In this document: one piece after another, positions 35,457-44,797 of the stretch
Layout of the letters: each line of letters opens with the position of its first letter
Numbering within the stretch: position 1 is the first letter of the stretch
Source: Oribacterium sp. C9
GTDB taxonomy: Bacteria; Bacillota; Clostridia; Lachnospirales; Lachnospiraceae
DNA length: 64,000 bases
Direction of reading: 5' to 3'
Assembly: GCF_002007235.1 (NCBI RefSeq)
Contig: NZ_MUHW01000006.1
Coordinates: forward strand, 1 to 64,000
Program-made: the position numbers and the translations under genes
Notes under the pieces: generated by a model
Told to the model about the DNA's origin: nothing
Database searches by the model: none
The model's input: only the letters and a program-made list of their open reading frames with translations

Positions 35457-36224
35457 ATGGGAACAGTATATGCGGTAGGATTCGGACCCGGGGATGAAAA
35501 ATACGAGACTCTGGAAGCAAGAGAAGTACTTTCAGGAGCTGATGTGATAGTCGGCTATAAAACCTATGTCGATATACTTAAGACTCAGTATCCTGACAAG
35601 GAGTTTTTCGTCTCAGGAATGCGTGAGGAAGAGAAAAGATGCGAGTATGCCATGGACCTTGCAGTTTCCGGTAAAAATGTTGCCGTTATCTCATCGGGTG
35701 ACGCTGCGGTATACGGAATGGCGGGACTTCTTTATGAGCTTTCAGAAAAGGAACGTTACTGCGGAGTTCAGGTCATTACGGTTCCAGGACTGTCTGCGGT
35801 GCTTAGCGGAGGTGCGGTTCTGGGAGCTCCGGTAGGACACGATTTCTGTGTCATCAGCCTTTCTGATCTCCTGACTCCCTGGGATGTCATAGAGAAACGC
35901 TTGAGGGCCGCCGCCGAGGGAGATTTCGTTATCGTGATTTACAATCCCGTGAGCCATAAGAGACATGAGCAGTTCAAGAGAGCCTGTGAGATTCTCGGTT
36001 CCATACTTCCGAAGGAGACGGTTACAGCTTACGTTAGAAATATCGGAAGGGACGGCTGTAGCAGCAGGATCTTCCTTCTGCATCAGTTGGAAGAGCTGGG
36101 AAATGCAGGTGAGGTATCGGAAATAGATATGCTCACTACCATTTTTATAGGAAATTCAACCACAAAGGTGATCGAGACCCCGGACGGTCCGAGGATGGTT
36201 ACACCCAGGGGGTACAGACTTTAA
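35457..36224 (+). CDS. cbiH: Precorrin-3B/cobalt-precorrin-3 C17-methyltransferase
   Basis: 255 residues, typical length. Tetrapyrrole-methylase opening VYAVGFGPGDEKYET, then VISSGDAAVYGMAG, PGLSAVLSGGAVLG and IYNPVSHKRHEQF, the last typical of CbiH/CobJ. Performs ring contraction and C17 methylation. GCGGAGG lies before the ATG. The stop codon's last base is the first base of cbiJ's ATG, so translation is coupled. Confidence 0.96.
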   Translation: MGTVYAVGFGPGDEKYETLEAREVLSGADVIVGYKTYVDILKTQYPDKEFFVSGMREEEKRCEYAMDLAVSGKNVAVISSGDAAVYGMAGLLYELSEKERYCGVQVITVPGLSAVLSGGAVLGAPVGHDFCVISLSDLLTPWDVIEKRLRAAAEGDFVIVIYNPVSHKRHEQFKRACEILGSILPKETVTAYVRNIGRDGCSSRIFLLHQLEELGNAGEVSEIDMLTTIFIGNSTTKVIETPDGPRMVTPRGYRL

Positions 36225-37102
36225 TGCATATATTTTTGTTTGGAGGCACCACAGAGGGGCGGAAGATCGCGAATTGTATCGCGGAGATAAATGAAGAAAA
36301 GAATATAGCAGGTCTGTTGGATTATCTGGAAGCAGATGTCTTCGTGGCTACGGATTACGGCGCAAGTCTTCTTAAAAAGGAGAAGCATATCAATGTTCAT
36401 ATCGGAAGGCTGGACAGAGATCAGATGGCGAAGCTCTTCGGGAAGGCTGTTCTTGATGCAGAGAACCAGGGGGGAGATGCCGGTGATATACTGGTCATAG
36501 ATGCTACACATCCTTATGCTAATGTTGTCACCGAGAATATCGCGATGGCCTGTGAAGCTGTCGGTGTCGGATGTATAAGAGTGCACCGACCATACGGAAG
36601 GCTTTCCAGTATTGAGATGATGGAGAGAGGCAGCAGCGATTTTGTTTATTTTGATTCTGTGAAGGAAGCTGCCGGCTGGCTGAAAACCGTGTACAGCAGT
36701 GAAATAAAAAAGAATATCCTGATCACTACCGGTTCAAAAGAGATTCAGGAATACACTGTGATACCGGATTTTTCCGAATACTGCTATGTGAGAGCACTGC
36801 CCACAGAGGAGGTTCTGAAGAAATGTTCCGAGCTTGGATTTAGGAGAGACAGACTGATACTTATGCAGGGACCCTTCGGTGTGGACATGAATCTTGCGCA
36901 GTTACGATATGCGGATGCAGGCTTTCTGGTAACGAAGGACTCAGGTGAGATCGGAGGATTTCCTGAAAAATGTGATGCCGCTATAGAACTTGGAGTGAGA
37001 GTTCTGGTCATAGGTCGTCCGACTCACGCCATGGTTCCAAATGAAGACTGGTATCAGGTCATAGGACTTCAGGAAGTGATTGATTTTCTGGAGATGCTGT
37101 AA
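36224..37102 (+). CDS. cbiJ: Cobalt-precorrin-6A reductase
   Basis: 292 residues. Family opening HIFLFGGTTEGRKIA, then IDATHPYANVVTENI, RVHRPYGRLS, ITTGSKEIQEY, MQGPFGVDMNLAQLR and LVTKDSGEIGGFPEKCDAA. Reduces the corrin macrocycle with NAD(P)H. Coupled to cbiH by a one-base overlap. Confidence 0.96.
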   Translation: MHIFLFGGTTEGRKIANCIAEINEEKNIAGLLDYLEADVFVATDYGASLLKKEKHINVHIGRLDRDQMAKLFGKAVLDAENQGGDAGDILVIDATHPYANVVTENIAMACEAVGVGCIRVHRPYGRLSSIEMMERGSSDFVYFDSVKEAAGWLKTVYSSEIKKNILITTGSKEIQEYTVIPDFSEYCYVRALPTEEVLKKCSELGFRRDRLILMQGPFGVDMNLAQLRYADAGFLVTKDSGEIGGFPEKCDAAIELGVRVLVIGRPTHAMVPNEDWYQVIGLQEVIDFLEML

Positions 37103-37227
37103 ATGATAGTAAAAGAGATTAAGAAAATGGTAGAAGTAAATACTGTTTTTATTAAAATATCTTTTGATATTCCATGATTAAATAAAATATATTTTTGTTT
37201 GTGACGATACAAGTGTAAGGAGGCAGA

Positions 37228-38550
37228 ATGAGAATAGTAAATCTTATTGGAGTAGGACCTGGAAGTCCTGAAATGATGACAACTCAGGCAATAGAGGCTA
37301 TAAGAAATTCGGATGTGCTTATGGGTGCCAGCCGTGCTTTAAAAACTGCCGGTGATGCTGCGTCCGGAACAACGATCGAGACCTATGAGGCAGTGAAGAC
37401 TGAGGAAATGCTTGATTATATCCTGAACCATCCTGAAAAGAGGGTTATCTCTGCGGTCTTTACAGGAGATACCAGTGTATACAGTGGTGCCATTCCGCTT
37501 AGAAAAGCCCTGTTAAAGGCTTCAGGCTCTGATGGAAATGATGACTCCGAGGATGAGGACAGATCTGAAAGCATCGATATAAGGAACTATGCCGGAGTTT
37601 CCAGCATTCAGTATTTCCTCAGCAAGCGGTCCATAAGTATGGCGGATGTCAAGCTGGTAAGTCTTCACGGACGACACAAGGACATGATTCCTCTTATCCG
37701 CGAGAACAAATTTGTATGTGCTCTTTTGGGCAGTGAGGACACGGTTTCCAATATTTCAGAGGAGCTCATTCAGTTCGGATTAAGCTCTGTGAAGATCATA
37801 GTAGGTGAGAGACTGAGCTATCCTGACGAGTCCTTTACTGTAGGAAAGACCAGAGAGATGAGAGGCAAGATGTTCGACCGTCTCGCCATCGCCCTTTTTG
37901 AAAATGACGATGCCATAACCCCGATCCGTTCATATGGTATCGGTGATGAGCATTTTGAAAGAACAGGCGGAGTTCCCATTACAAAGAGAGATGTGAGAGC
38001 CCTCAGTCTTTGCCGTCTGGCTATTCGTGATAACAGCATCATTTACGATATCGGATCAGGAAGCGGCAGTATGGCAGTGGAGGCAGGTCTCGCCAGTCCT
38101 GAAGGCAAGGTCATAGCAGTTGAGATAAATCAGGATGCCATCGACACCATCGAAAGAAATCGATATCAGTTCAAGGTTGACAATATCCGAATTGTCCGGG
38201 GCAAGGCACCGGAATGTTTTTCTGAGATGGAGATGCAGAAGCCCGGAGAGAGGAAGAATGTCGCAAATGATGGTCCGCTGCCTATTCCTGACTGCGTATT
38301 CATCGGAGGCAGCAAGGGCAATCTCCAGAAGATAGTTGACTGGGCTGTCAATTCTAACCCTGATGTAGTCATTGTCATAAACACGGTGACTCTTGAGTCA
38401 GTGGCTGAGGTTCTGGAGATCGAGAAGAGACTTACGGACTATAACTTTGAAATGGTTGAGATTCAGGCAACAGGTCTCGAAAGACGAGGCAGCTACCACA
38501 TGCACCATGCTGAGAATCCTATAACAATCACCAGAATTTCAAGAAGATAA
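37228..38550 (+). CDS. cbiET: Cobalt-precorrin C5/C15-methyltransferase fusion (CbiE-CbiT)
   Basis: 440 residues. CbiE (1-215) opens with NLIGVGPGSPEMMTTQA; CbiT (225-440) has the RDVRALSLCRLAIRD and YDIGSGSGSMAVEAGL SAM-binding loop. The fused arrangement is CobL-like and well known. An acidic insertion (DGNDDSEDEDRSES) sits near residue 100. AAGGAGG precedes the ATG. Converges with mazE. Confidence 0.95.
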   Translation: MRIVNLIGVGPGSPEMMTTQAIEAIRNSDVLMGASRALKTAGDAASGTTIETYEAVKTEEMLDYILNHPEKRVISAVFTGDTSVYSGAIPLRKALLKASGSDGNDDSEDEDRSESIDIRNYAGVSSIQYFLSKRSISMADVKLVSLHGRHKDMIPLIRENKFVCALLGSEDTVSNISEELIQFGLSSVKIIVGERLSYPDESFTVGKTREMRGKMFDRLAIALFENDDAITPIRSYGIGDEHFERTGGVPITKRDVRALSLCRLAIRDNSIIYDIGSGSGSMAVEAGLASPEGKVIAVEINQDAIDTIERNRYQFKVDNIRIVRGKAPECFSEMEMQKPGERKNVANDGPLPIPDCVFIGGSKGNLQKIVDWAVNSNPDVVIVINTVTLESVAEVLEIEKRLTDYNFEMVEIQATGLERRGSYHMHHAENPITITRISRR

Positions 38551-38553
38551 AAA

Positions 38554-38580
38554 GAGAGCAAGCCATAAAGGCTTGCTCTC
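38554..38580. terminator. Terminator between cbiET and mazE
   Basis: An 11-bp perfect stem (38554-38564/38570-38580). The T-run lies on the minus-strand side, so it mainly serves mazE. Confidence 0.75.
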
Positions 38581-38619
38581 AGTTATACTCAAAGATACCC
38601 TGTATGGCATCTGATATGT

Positions 38620-38856
38620 TCATGATTTGGTGACAGGTTCTCCCCAATCAAAGTCTGAGATGGAAATATGGCCATCATATTCGGCCAGTCGTTCTTCGAA
38701 GGATTTGTGTGCAAAGGATTTTTTCAGGACTATGGTGTCATTTTCCGCAGCTATATCCAGAGTGTCAGATATAGTTAATCCCAGTTTATCCAGGATACTT
38801 TTGGGGATTCTTATACCTTGACTGTTTCCCCAGGATCTTATTGTGACCTGTGCCAT
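38620..38856 (-). CDS. AbrB/MazE-type antitoxin-like DNA-binding protein
   Basis: 78 residues with the swapped-hairpin signature RSWGNSQGIRIPKSILDKLG and a C-terminal acidic tail of the kind that wraps a toxin. No MazF-type toxin gene lies downstream: the minus strand runs straight into a terminator and cbiET. GGAGG precedes the start, and a palindromic operator lies just upstream (38873). It could act as a stand-alone regulator. Confidence 0.85.
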   Translation of the reverse strand: MAQVTIRSWGNSQGIRIPKSILDKLGLTISDTLDIAAENDTIVLKKSFAHKSFEERLAEYDGHISISDFDWGEPVTKS

Positions 38857-38872
38857 GGATGTTTCCTCCTTT

Positions 38873-38898
38873 GTATAACATGTATATACTTGTTATAC
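38873..38898. promoter_or_regulatory. Palindromic operator upstream of mazE
   Basis: GTATAACA-N10-TGTTATAC, perfect inverted repeat, starting 17 bases before the mazE-like start codon. Probably the autoregulatory site; its divergent side is upstream of cbiA-cobT. Confidence 0.7.
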
Positions 38899-39039
38899 CA
38901 TTGCTTGAAATTAACCGCAATATAAAGAATCCGATTAGAACGGAAATAGAATCAAAATAAATAATGTGAACATACTTAGCTCATTCCACCATCTAAAGGA
39001 TAGTGGTGTTCCGCCTACTAAACCGAAAGGATTTTATTA

Positions 39040-41805
39040 ATGAAACATAGCATAGTTATAGCAGCAGACAAAAGCGGATCAGGAAAGACCACACTGACAT
39101 GTGGTCTTATTCATGTGCTCAAAAAAAGGGGACTGAAGGTACAGAGCTTTAAGTGTGGTCCCGACTATATCGATCCTATGTTCCATAGAAAGGTTCTGGG
39201 GGTGAGCTCTGCAAATCTCGACAGTTTTTTTGTTGAGCCGGAGCTTTTGAGACAATTATATGAGGAGAGAGCCGGGAGTGCTGATATTTCAGTCATTGAA
39301 GGTGTTATGGGGTACTATGACGGGCTCGGGGGAGTGTCAACCAAAGGCTCAACATGGGAGGTTGCCGGAATCATCGGAAGCCCGACAGTTCTCGTCATGG
39401 ACTGTAAGGGGGGAAGTGTTTCGATTGCCGCTCTTATGAGAGGAATGCTGGATTTTTCGAAGCATCGAGGGGGGTCAGGGATTCGGGGAGTCATCCTGAA
39501 CAGAGTTTCCCCTATGTTCTATGAAAGACTTAAGGGGCTTATCGAGGATGCATGCCCTGAGGTAAAGGTCCTTGGGTATCTTCCTGAGATCAAAGAATAC
39601 AATGTTCCCTCCAGACATCTGGGGCTCATTTCTCCGGAGGAAATGGACGGGTTCTATTCATGGATTGAGGCTTTAGGGGAGACGATAGAGAAGAACATAG
39701 ATATAGACGGGATAATTGAGTTGGCTTCATCAGATAATTGGATGGATTCGGAGAAAAATTCAATCGATTCAACCGGAATGCCGGAATCGGATAAATCATC
39801 CGACCATAAAGATAATTTGATTTCAGATTCAATTAGTTCCCTGGTCTTGGAGAATGCTGATTTAAAGAATGAAGCAGTACAAAATTGTTGCGGTGAAAAT
39901 ATTCCTTTGAGGGATTTTTCAAAATTCAAGTTATCAAATACTGTCAGACTTGGAATTGCTGAAGACGAAGCCTTCAGTTTCTACTATCAGGAAAATAAAG
40001 ATATTCTTGAGAAAATGGGAGGGGAACTTGTCAGCTTCAGCCCCCTTCATGACGAGAGGCTTCCTGAAGATCTGGACGGGCTCATCATCGGAGGCGGTTA
40101 TCCTGAGTTATATGCAGAGGCACTTTCTGCCAATGTTTACATGCGGAATTCTATCGCTCAGGCTGTAAATAAAGGTTTATCGCTGATTGCTGAGTGCGGC
40201 GGATATATGTATCTGAATAAGTCGATATGTACTGATGACACAAATGGATACAGCAGAGAAGGAAACGTCAGTATGAATCCGGATGAGGAATGCTGTGAAA
40301 TGTGCGGTGTTTTTTCCGGGGAACTCAGAAAGCAGGACAGGCTGGTGCGTTTCGGATATATAGAGGCTGAGACAAAGACAGCCGGACTTTTCGGGCCTGC
40401 AGGAACGGTCCTGAGAGGTCACGAGTTCCATAGATTCGATTGTGCTGACAACGGAGCGGGCTTCAGCATTAGAAAACCTTCGGCAGGAACGGGAAAGGCG
40501 AAGACTGCAGGGAAGATATATGACGGGATATTCTACGACAGAAGCAAGTCTGCAGGATGGCCCCATTTTTATTATTACAGTAATCCTGAGGCGATATTTA
40601 ATTTTATGAAAAACTGTGAGAGATTTAAGATAGAAAGGGCGGCGCAGCAGAAATGGGACAGCATAGGAAAGCCCATTGACAGTCTCGGTGTTCTCGAAAA
40701 GCATGTGATAAAGCTTTGCGGGATTCAGAGGACCCTGGAACCTTCTGTAGAAAAGAGGGCGCTGGTGGTGCTCTGCGCTGATCACGGCTGTGTGAAGGAG
40801 GGAGTTACCCAGACTGACAGTTCGGTCACTAGAAAGGTCGCAGACAGCTTTGTAAAAGGCGCGACCACCACAAGCATCTTTGCGAAAGGCAATGATGTAG
40901 ATGTCTATACCGTTGATGTGGGGATGATCGGACCGAGATACAGTGATTCGGAAAATTTTCACTTCTGCAACGCTAAACTTAGCAGAAGTGCTGACGGAAA
41001 AACAGCAGATTCTGATGTGAAAAATTCTCCTGACCAGAAAAATTCACTCAACTTTCAGAAACTTCGTCAGGATGTGGTCAATGACAGAAGGCTCATGGAT
41101 GGCAGCGGAAATATCGCTGTGGAAGCAGCCATGGACGAAGAGACCGGAAGGAAGGCACTTCAGCTCGGGCGGGATATAGTCAGTGAACTGAAGGAGGAAG
41201 GTTACGATATCATCGCTACAGGTGAAATGGGTATCGGGAACACTACACCTACCGCAGCACTTTTGGCTTATTTTATGGGGGCAAGTGCTGAGGAGGCAGT
41301 AGGATACGGAGCCGGGCTTAGCGAGGAAGGTCTCAGGAGAAAGCAGGATGTAGTGAGACGGGCTCTTGAAAGGCTTGAAAAGTTATCATTAAGTGAGGAA
41401 GCGAAAGAATACAGGGTTTTCAGCAGAGATACTGCGGAGAAAGCATTGTTCCAGATCGGTGGACCGGAGATCGCGGTCATGGCAGGAATGTTCCTCGGAG
41501 CAGTGGAGCATGAAGTACCGATAATTATCGATGGGATAATTTCAACCGCAGCAGCCTTAAGTGCATTTATGATGGATGAGAGAGTCAGTGATTATGCATT
41601 TGCATCCCACATTTCCAAGGAAAAGCTGGCAGGACAGGCTCTTGAAAGGATGGATCTCAGAGCCATCATCGATGCGGAGATGTCTCTGGGAGAAGGTTCC
41701 GGGGCTGTGCTTCTGATACCGCTACTTTCAGCAGCGGTTGATGCATTTAACAAGATGGGGACCTTTAAAGATATAGATGTAAAGGCATATCACAGGTTCA
41801 AGTAG
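39040..41805 (+). CDS. CbiA-CobT fusion: cobyrinate a,c-diamide synthase and DMB phosphoribosyltransferase
   Basis: 921 residues in one open frame. Residues 1 to about 530 are CbiA: P-loop ADKSGSGKTT, SFKCGPDYIDPMFH, VIEGVMGYYDG, then the glutaminase part with AECGGYMYLN (nucleophile Cys) and RGHEFHRFD. Residues from about 536 are CobT: WDSIGKPIDSLG, CADHGCVKEGVT, GEMGIGNTTPTAALL and the catalytic region LGEGSGAV (Glu885). Hydrophilic insertions lie at about 225-305 and 645-685. Two steps far apart in the pathway are joined; I do not know this fusion as common. AAGGA upstream of the ATG. Confidence 0.95.
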   Translation: MKHSIVIAADKSGSGKTTLTCGLIHVLKKRGLKVQSFKCGPDYIDPMFHRKVLGVSSANLDSFFVEPELLRQLYEERAGSADISVIEGVMGYYDGLGGVSTKGSTWEVAGIIGSPTVLVMDCKGGSVSIAALMRGMLDFSKHRGGSGIRGVILNRVSPMFYERLKGLIEDACPEVKVLGYLPEIKEYNVPSRHLGLISPEEMDGFYSWIEALGETIEKNIDIDGIIELASSDNWMDSEKNSIDSTGMPESDKSSDHKDNLISDSISSLVLENADLKNEAVQNCCGENIPLRDFSKFKLSNTVRLGIAEDEAFSFYYQENKDILEKMGGELVSFSPLHDERLPEDLDGLIIGGGYPELYAEALSANVYMRNSIAQAVNKGLSLIAECGGYMYLNKSICTDDTNGYSREGNVSMNPDEECCEMCGVFSGELRKQDRLVRFGYIEAETKTAGLFGPAGTVLRGHEFHRFDCADNGAGFSIRKPSAGTGKAKTAGKIYDGIFYDRSKSAGWPHFYYYSNPEAIFNFMKNCERFKIERAAQQKWDSIGKPIDSLGVLEKHVIKLCGIQRTLEPSVEKRALVVLCADHGCVKEGVTQTDSSVTRKVADSFVKGATTTSIFAKGNDVDVYTVDVGMIGPRYSDSENFHFCNAKLSRSADGKTADSDVKNSPDQKNSLNFQKLRQDVVNDRRLMDGSGNIAVEAAMDEETGRKALQLGRDIVSELKEEGYDIIATGEMGIGNTTPTAALLAYFMGASAEEAVGYGAGLSEEGLRRKQDVVRRALERLEKLSLSEEAKEYRVFSRDTAEKALFQIGGPEIAVMAGMFLGAVEHEVPIIIDGIISTAAALSAFMMDERVSDYAFASHISKEKLAGQALERMDLRAIIDAEMSLGEGSGAVLLIPLLSAAVDAFNKMGTFKDIDVKAYHRFK

Positions 41806-41977
41806 GATTTTACATTTCTCAGGAAATACGATATCCGTACATGTGGTTTTTTGCTCATGCAGATGGAGTAGGAAAAAGGCATCCTGCTCGATTCCTAGTT
41901 GTCTGTCACCTTATTTTTATACAGTCATTGATGAGTCCGGTGGTAAATTAATCACAGGTTTTGGAGTATAAATCGAT

Positions 41978-42646
41978 ATGTATTATCTAATTACCGGTGG
42001 GGCCGGTTCAGGAAAATCTGAATATGCGGAAGCTCTTGCGGTGGCCCTGGCAGGGAATGAAGATGCTGAGACTCAAAAGCTTTTGACAGAGGTAGAAAAC
42101 TCCGGAGTTATAGAGCCAACAGTGGAAGATAATCCCGGTAGGGAGAGACCGTTTAAGGGTGAGAAGAAACGTGGAGAACTGTACTACATTGCCACCATGT
42201 TTCCTTATGAAGATTTGGAAACGAAAAAACGCATCGAACGGCATCGATTATTGCGGGCAGGAAAGGGATTTGTTACCATAGAAAGACCTTTGGATATAGG
42301 CCGTGTTACGGGAGAAATCATAGAAAAAGCAGGTGGTGACTGTTTCCATGAAGAAAACCGCCTGTCTGATGCTGTGGTGCTTCTTGAGGATCTTACCAAT
42401 CTTTATGCCAACGAGTGTTATGAGACTGACGGACATATCCATGAGATAGCAGCTCCTTTGAGAGAGCTTTCCGCCAATGTCAAAGACCTTATTGTAGTGG
42501 CCAATGAGCTTTACAGTGATGGGCGTGAGTATCCGGAGGAGACAGAGAAGTTCCTTAGAAATCTGGGAGAACTGAACCGTGAGATGGCCGGTGACGCGGA
42601 TAGGGTCATTGAGGTCGTTGCCGGACTTCCGGTAAATATAAAGTGA
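41978..42646 (+). CDS. cobU: Adenosylcobinamide kinase/guanylyltransferase
   Basis: 222 residues. P-loop ITGGAGSGKSEYAE at the start, IATMF and the RIERHR motif with the guanylylated histidine, LEDLTNLYANE and VANELYSDG. Activates cobinamide for the nucleotide loop. A hydrophilic insertion occupies about 28-66, after the P-loop. Followed by cobS 16 bases later. Confidence 0.94.
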   Translation: MYYLITGGAGSGKSEYAEALAVALAGNEDAETQKLLTEVENSGVIEPTVEDNPGRERPFKGEKKRGELYYIATMFPYEDLETKKRIERHRLLRAGKGFVTIERPLDIGRVTGEIIEKAGGDCFHEENRLSDAVVLLEDLTNLYANECYETDGHIHEIAAPLRELSANVKDLIVVANELYSDGREYPEETEKFLRNLGELNREMAGDADRVIEVVAGLPVNIK

Positions 42647-42662
42647 TTTTTGCGGAGGAAAA

Positions 42663-43433
42663 ATGATAGATTCCCTGATCATAGCTTTTTCAACATATTC
42701 AAAAATACCGATGCCGAAGGCCGACTGGAATGAAAAGAGCATGAAATATGCCATGTGTTTCTTTCCGGTGGTGGGGCTTGTGATAGCAGGTCTGGAATTT
42801 CTGGTCTGGCATTTTATCGGGAGATTTCAGACATATAACATATTTACGGCATTTTTAATGCTTATGATACCCATCGCAGTGACTGGAGGCATACATCTTG
42901 ATGGACTTTTCGATACGGAAGATGCCCTTCACAGTTATGGTGATAAAGAGAAAAAGCTTGCTATTTTAAAGGATCCTCATGTGGGAGCGTTTGCTGTGAT
43001 TTATGGTGTGATGTATATGTTGGGAGCATTTGCATTATGCACAGCAGTGAATGGGAAATGTGTTCTTTCGATGTGCTTCGGATTTCTTATATCCAGAGAG
43101 CTGAGCGGACTAAGTGTTGTGTGCTTTAAAAAGGCGAAGAAAGACGGGATGGTCAGCACCATTGCGGAGAATTCAGACAGAATCGTTAAGCTGGTGCTGG
43201 TAGTTTATCTGATTTTTACAGTTGCCGATCTGTTTATGTTTTTTTCTATACTTGGAAGGTCTTTGCTTTATCCTGCGGCAACAACTTTTGCGGCGGTAGT
43301 TTCATTTCTCTGGTACAGATACAGAATAGTTCCTGAATTTGGAGGAACCACAGGAGATCTTTGCGGTTATTTTCTTTGTAACTGTGAGTTTTTGATGCTG
43401 TTGTTCAATGTTTTAGTATCGTGGCTGTTTTAG
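42663..43433 (+). CDS. cobS: Adenosylcobinamide-GDP ribazoletransferase
   Basis: 256 residues, about six membrane helices. Family motifs FSTYSKIPMP, GGIHLDGLFDTEDAL and DPHVGAFAV with the metal-binding acidic residues. Joins the lower ligand to GDP-cobinamide at the membrane. GGAGG precedes the ATG. An iteron-like motif lies within the gene at 42835. Confidence 0.95.
   Translation: MIDSLIIAFSTYSKIPMPKADWNEKSMKYAMCFFPVVGLVIAGLEFLVWHFIGRFQTYNIFTAFLMLMIPIAVTGGIHLDGLFDTEDALHSYGDKEKKLAILKDPHVGAFAVIYGVMYMLGAFALCTAVNGKCVLSMCFGFLISRELSGLSVVCFKKAKKDGMVSTIAENSDRIVKLVLVVYLIFTVADLFMFFSILGRSLLYPAATTFAAVVSFLWYRYRIVPEFGGTTGDLCGYFLCNCEFLMLLFNVLVSWLF
42835..42850 (-). repeat. Iteron-like motif inside cobS (copy 8)
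   Basis: ATAACATATTTACGGC within coding sequence, minus orientation, one base from the consensus at the end. Confidence 0.55.
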
Positions 43434-43562
43434 CATAGGATTTAAGAGGTAGCCATATAAAAACACAATATCTTTAATGTGCAATATAACAAAGAATGGT
43501 AATATCCGGGTCAACTACCATCGTATGTTAATTCAAGGACTTGCATGAGTCAGGGAGGAAAA

Positions 43563-43976
43563 ATGATACTGGTTTTAGGTGGTATGTGTCAGGGAAAACA
43601 CAGCTTTTGCAAAAAAGAATTTCCTACAGCAGTATTAATCGATGATTTTGAATATAAAATCCGGGAGCAGCTGAAGCAGGGAAAGGATCCTGTTAAAGAA
43701 GCCGAGAGATGGCTTGAAGATAATACAGGTTCATTTACTGACATCACCGGAGTATCAAGTGACAAAGCAGATCGTATAAAGGATATGGGGTCTGATTCAG
43801 TGGCGGAAAAGCCGGAACTTGTGATAATAATGAGAGAGGTGGGCTCAGGAGTTGTTCCCATGGACAGAGAGGAACGGGAGTGGCGCGAGGCTGTAGGACG
43901 TGTGAGCTGTCTTTTTGCTGAAAGAGCTGCCAGAGTCTACAGACTGCTGGCAGGGATACCACAAAGGCTGAAGTAG
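43563..43976 (+). CDS. Second CobU-like protein, reduced
   Basis: 137 residues. P-loop-like MILVLGGMCQGKHSF, and a C-terminal part (VIIMREVGSGVVPMDREER, AGIPQRLK) closely recalling CobU's VGSGIVP and AGLP endings, but without the RIERHR guanylylation site seen in the 41978 gene. Possibly a partner or specialised kinase; a NTPase of the cobinamide family is the safest call. ATG at 43563 with GGAGG upstream is preferred to an ATG at 43545. Confidence 0.75.
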   Translation: MILVLGGMCQGKHSFCKKEFPTAVLIDDFEYKIREQLKQGKDPVKEAERWLEDNTGSFTDITGVSSDKADRIKDMGSDSVAEKPELVIIMREVGSGVVPMDREEREWREAVGRVSCLFAERAARVYRLLAGIPQRLK

Positions 43977-44109
43977 CCTGATTCTTTGGTGGTGTAACAG
44001 GATAGTATGATTTCTGCATAAAAGCCAAATGATTGAGTGGGTTGTCATCATTATAAGGACATATTGATATATTTTAATTTGATGAAAAAATGATACATCG
44101 GTGGGATTG

Positions 44110-44736
44110 ATGAAATTATTGCTTATACGACATGGAATGACAAAAGGAAATTTGGAGCATCGTTATGTTGGTTCGACTGATGAGGGGCTGCTTCCGGAGG
44201 AAAAAGACAGGCTCAGGGAAATGAGACTTCCGGGTGGGTTAAAGATTGAAAAAGTATTCATTAGCCCTATGCTGAGATGCAGAGATACTTTGGAATGTCT
44301 GTTTCCGGAGGTTGTTTCAGACAATGAAGAGATTGTAGTTCGGGATTTTCGGGAGATGGAGTTCGGTGATTTCGAGTACATGAATTATAAAGAAATAAAT
44401 GAGGATTCGGATCCTGAACATAAAGCGGCATACCAGAGATATATAGATTCTATGGGAGAATCACCCTTCCCTGGAGGTGAAAGCAAAAGTGAATTCACGG
44501 AACGGGTGGTTTCCGCTTTTGAGAAGGAAGTGATTGCTGTAATAAGGAATTCATCAAAGTCTGCCTTTGCGCTGGTGGTTCATGGCGGAACCATCATGGC
44601 GCTCATGGATAAATATTCAGAGCCTCATAAGGATTACTTTGACTGGGGCCTGAAGCCGGGACAGGGCTATGAGGCTGAGATAAGCTTGGATTCTGAAGGA
44701 GAGATCAGGTTCAAAAAAGTAAAAATGTGGAGTTGA
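44110..44736 (+). CDS. cobC: Alpha-ribazole phosphatase (histidine phosphatase)
   Basis: 208 residues. RHG motif LLIRHGMTKGN, the family's FISPMLRCRDTLE, FREMEFGDFE, and HGGTIMALM with the second histidine. The cob neighbours make CobC, which removes the 5'-phosphate of the nucleotide loop, the best identification. GGTGGG lies before the ATG at 44110; an in-frame GTG at 44101 is an alternative start. Confidence 0.88.
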   Translation: MKLLLIRHGMTKGNLEHRYVGSTDEGLLPEEKDRLREMRLPGGLKIEKVFISPMLRCRDTLECLFPEVVSDNEEIVVRDFREMEFGDFEYMNYKEINEDSDPEHKAAYQRYIDSMGESPFPGGESKSEFTERVVSAFEKEVIAVIRNSSKSAFALVVHGGTIMALMDKYSEPHKDYFDWGLKPGQGYEAEISLDSEGEIRFKKVKMWS

Positions 44737-44797
44737 TACCAGCCGTACCAGATAAAATAATTTGATTTCATAATAGGACTAAGAAGAAGGACATCAT

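Noticed and set aside
40177-40962. 261-residue minus-strand frame
   Set aside because: Antisense of the cbiA-cobT fusion, which has full family motifs.
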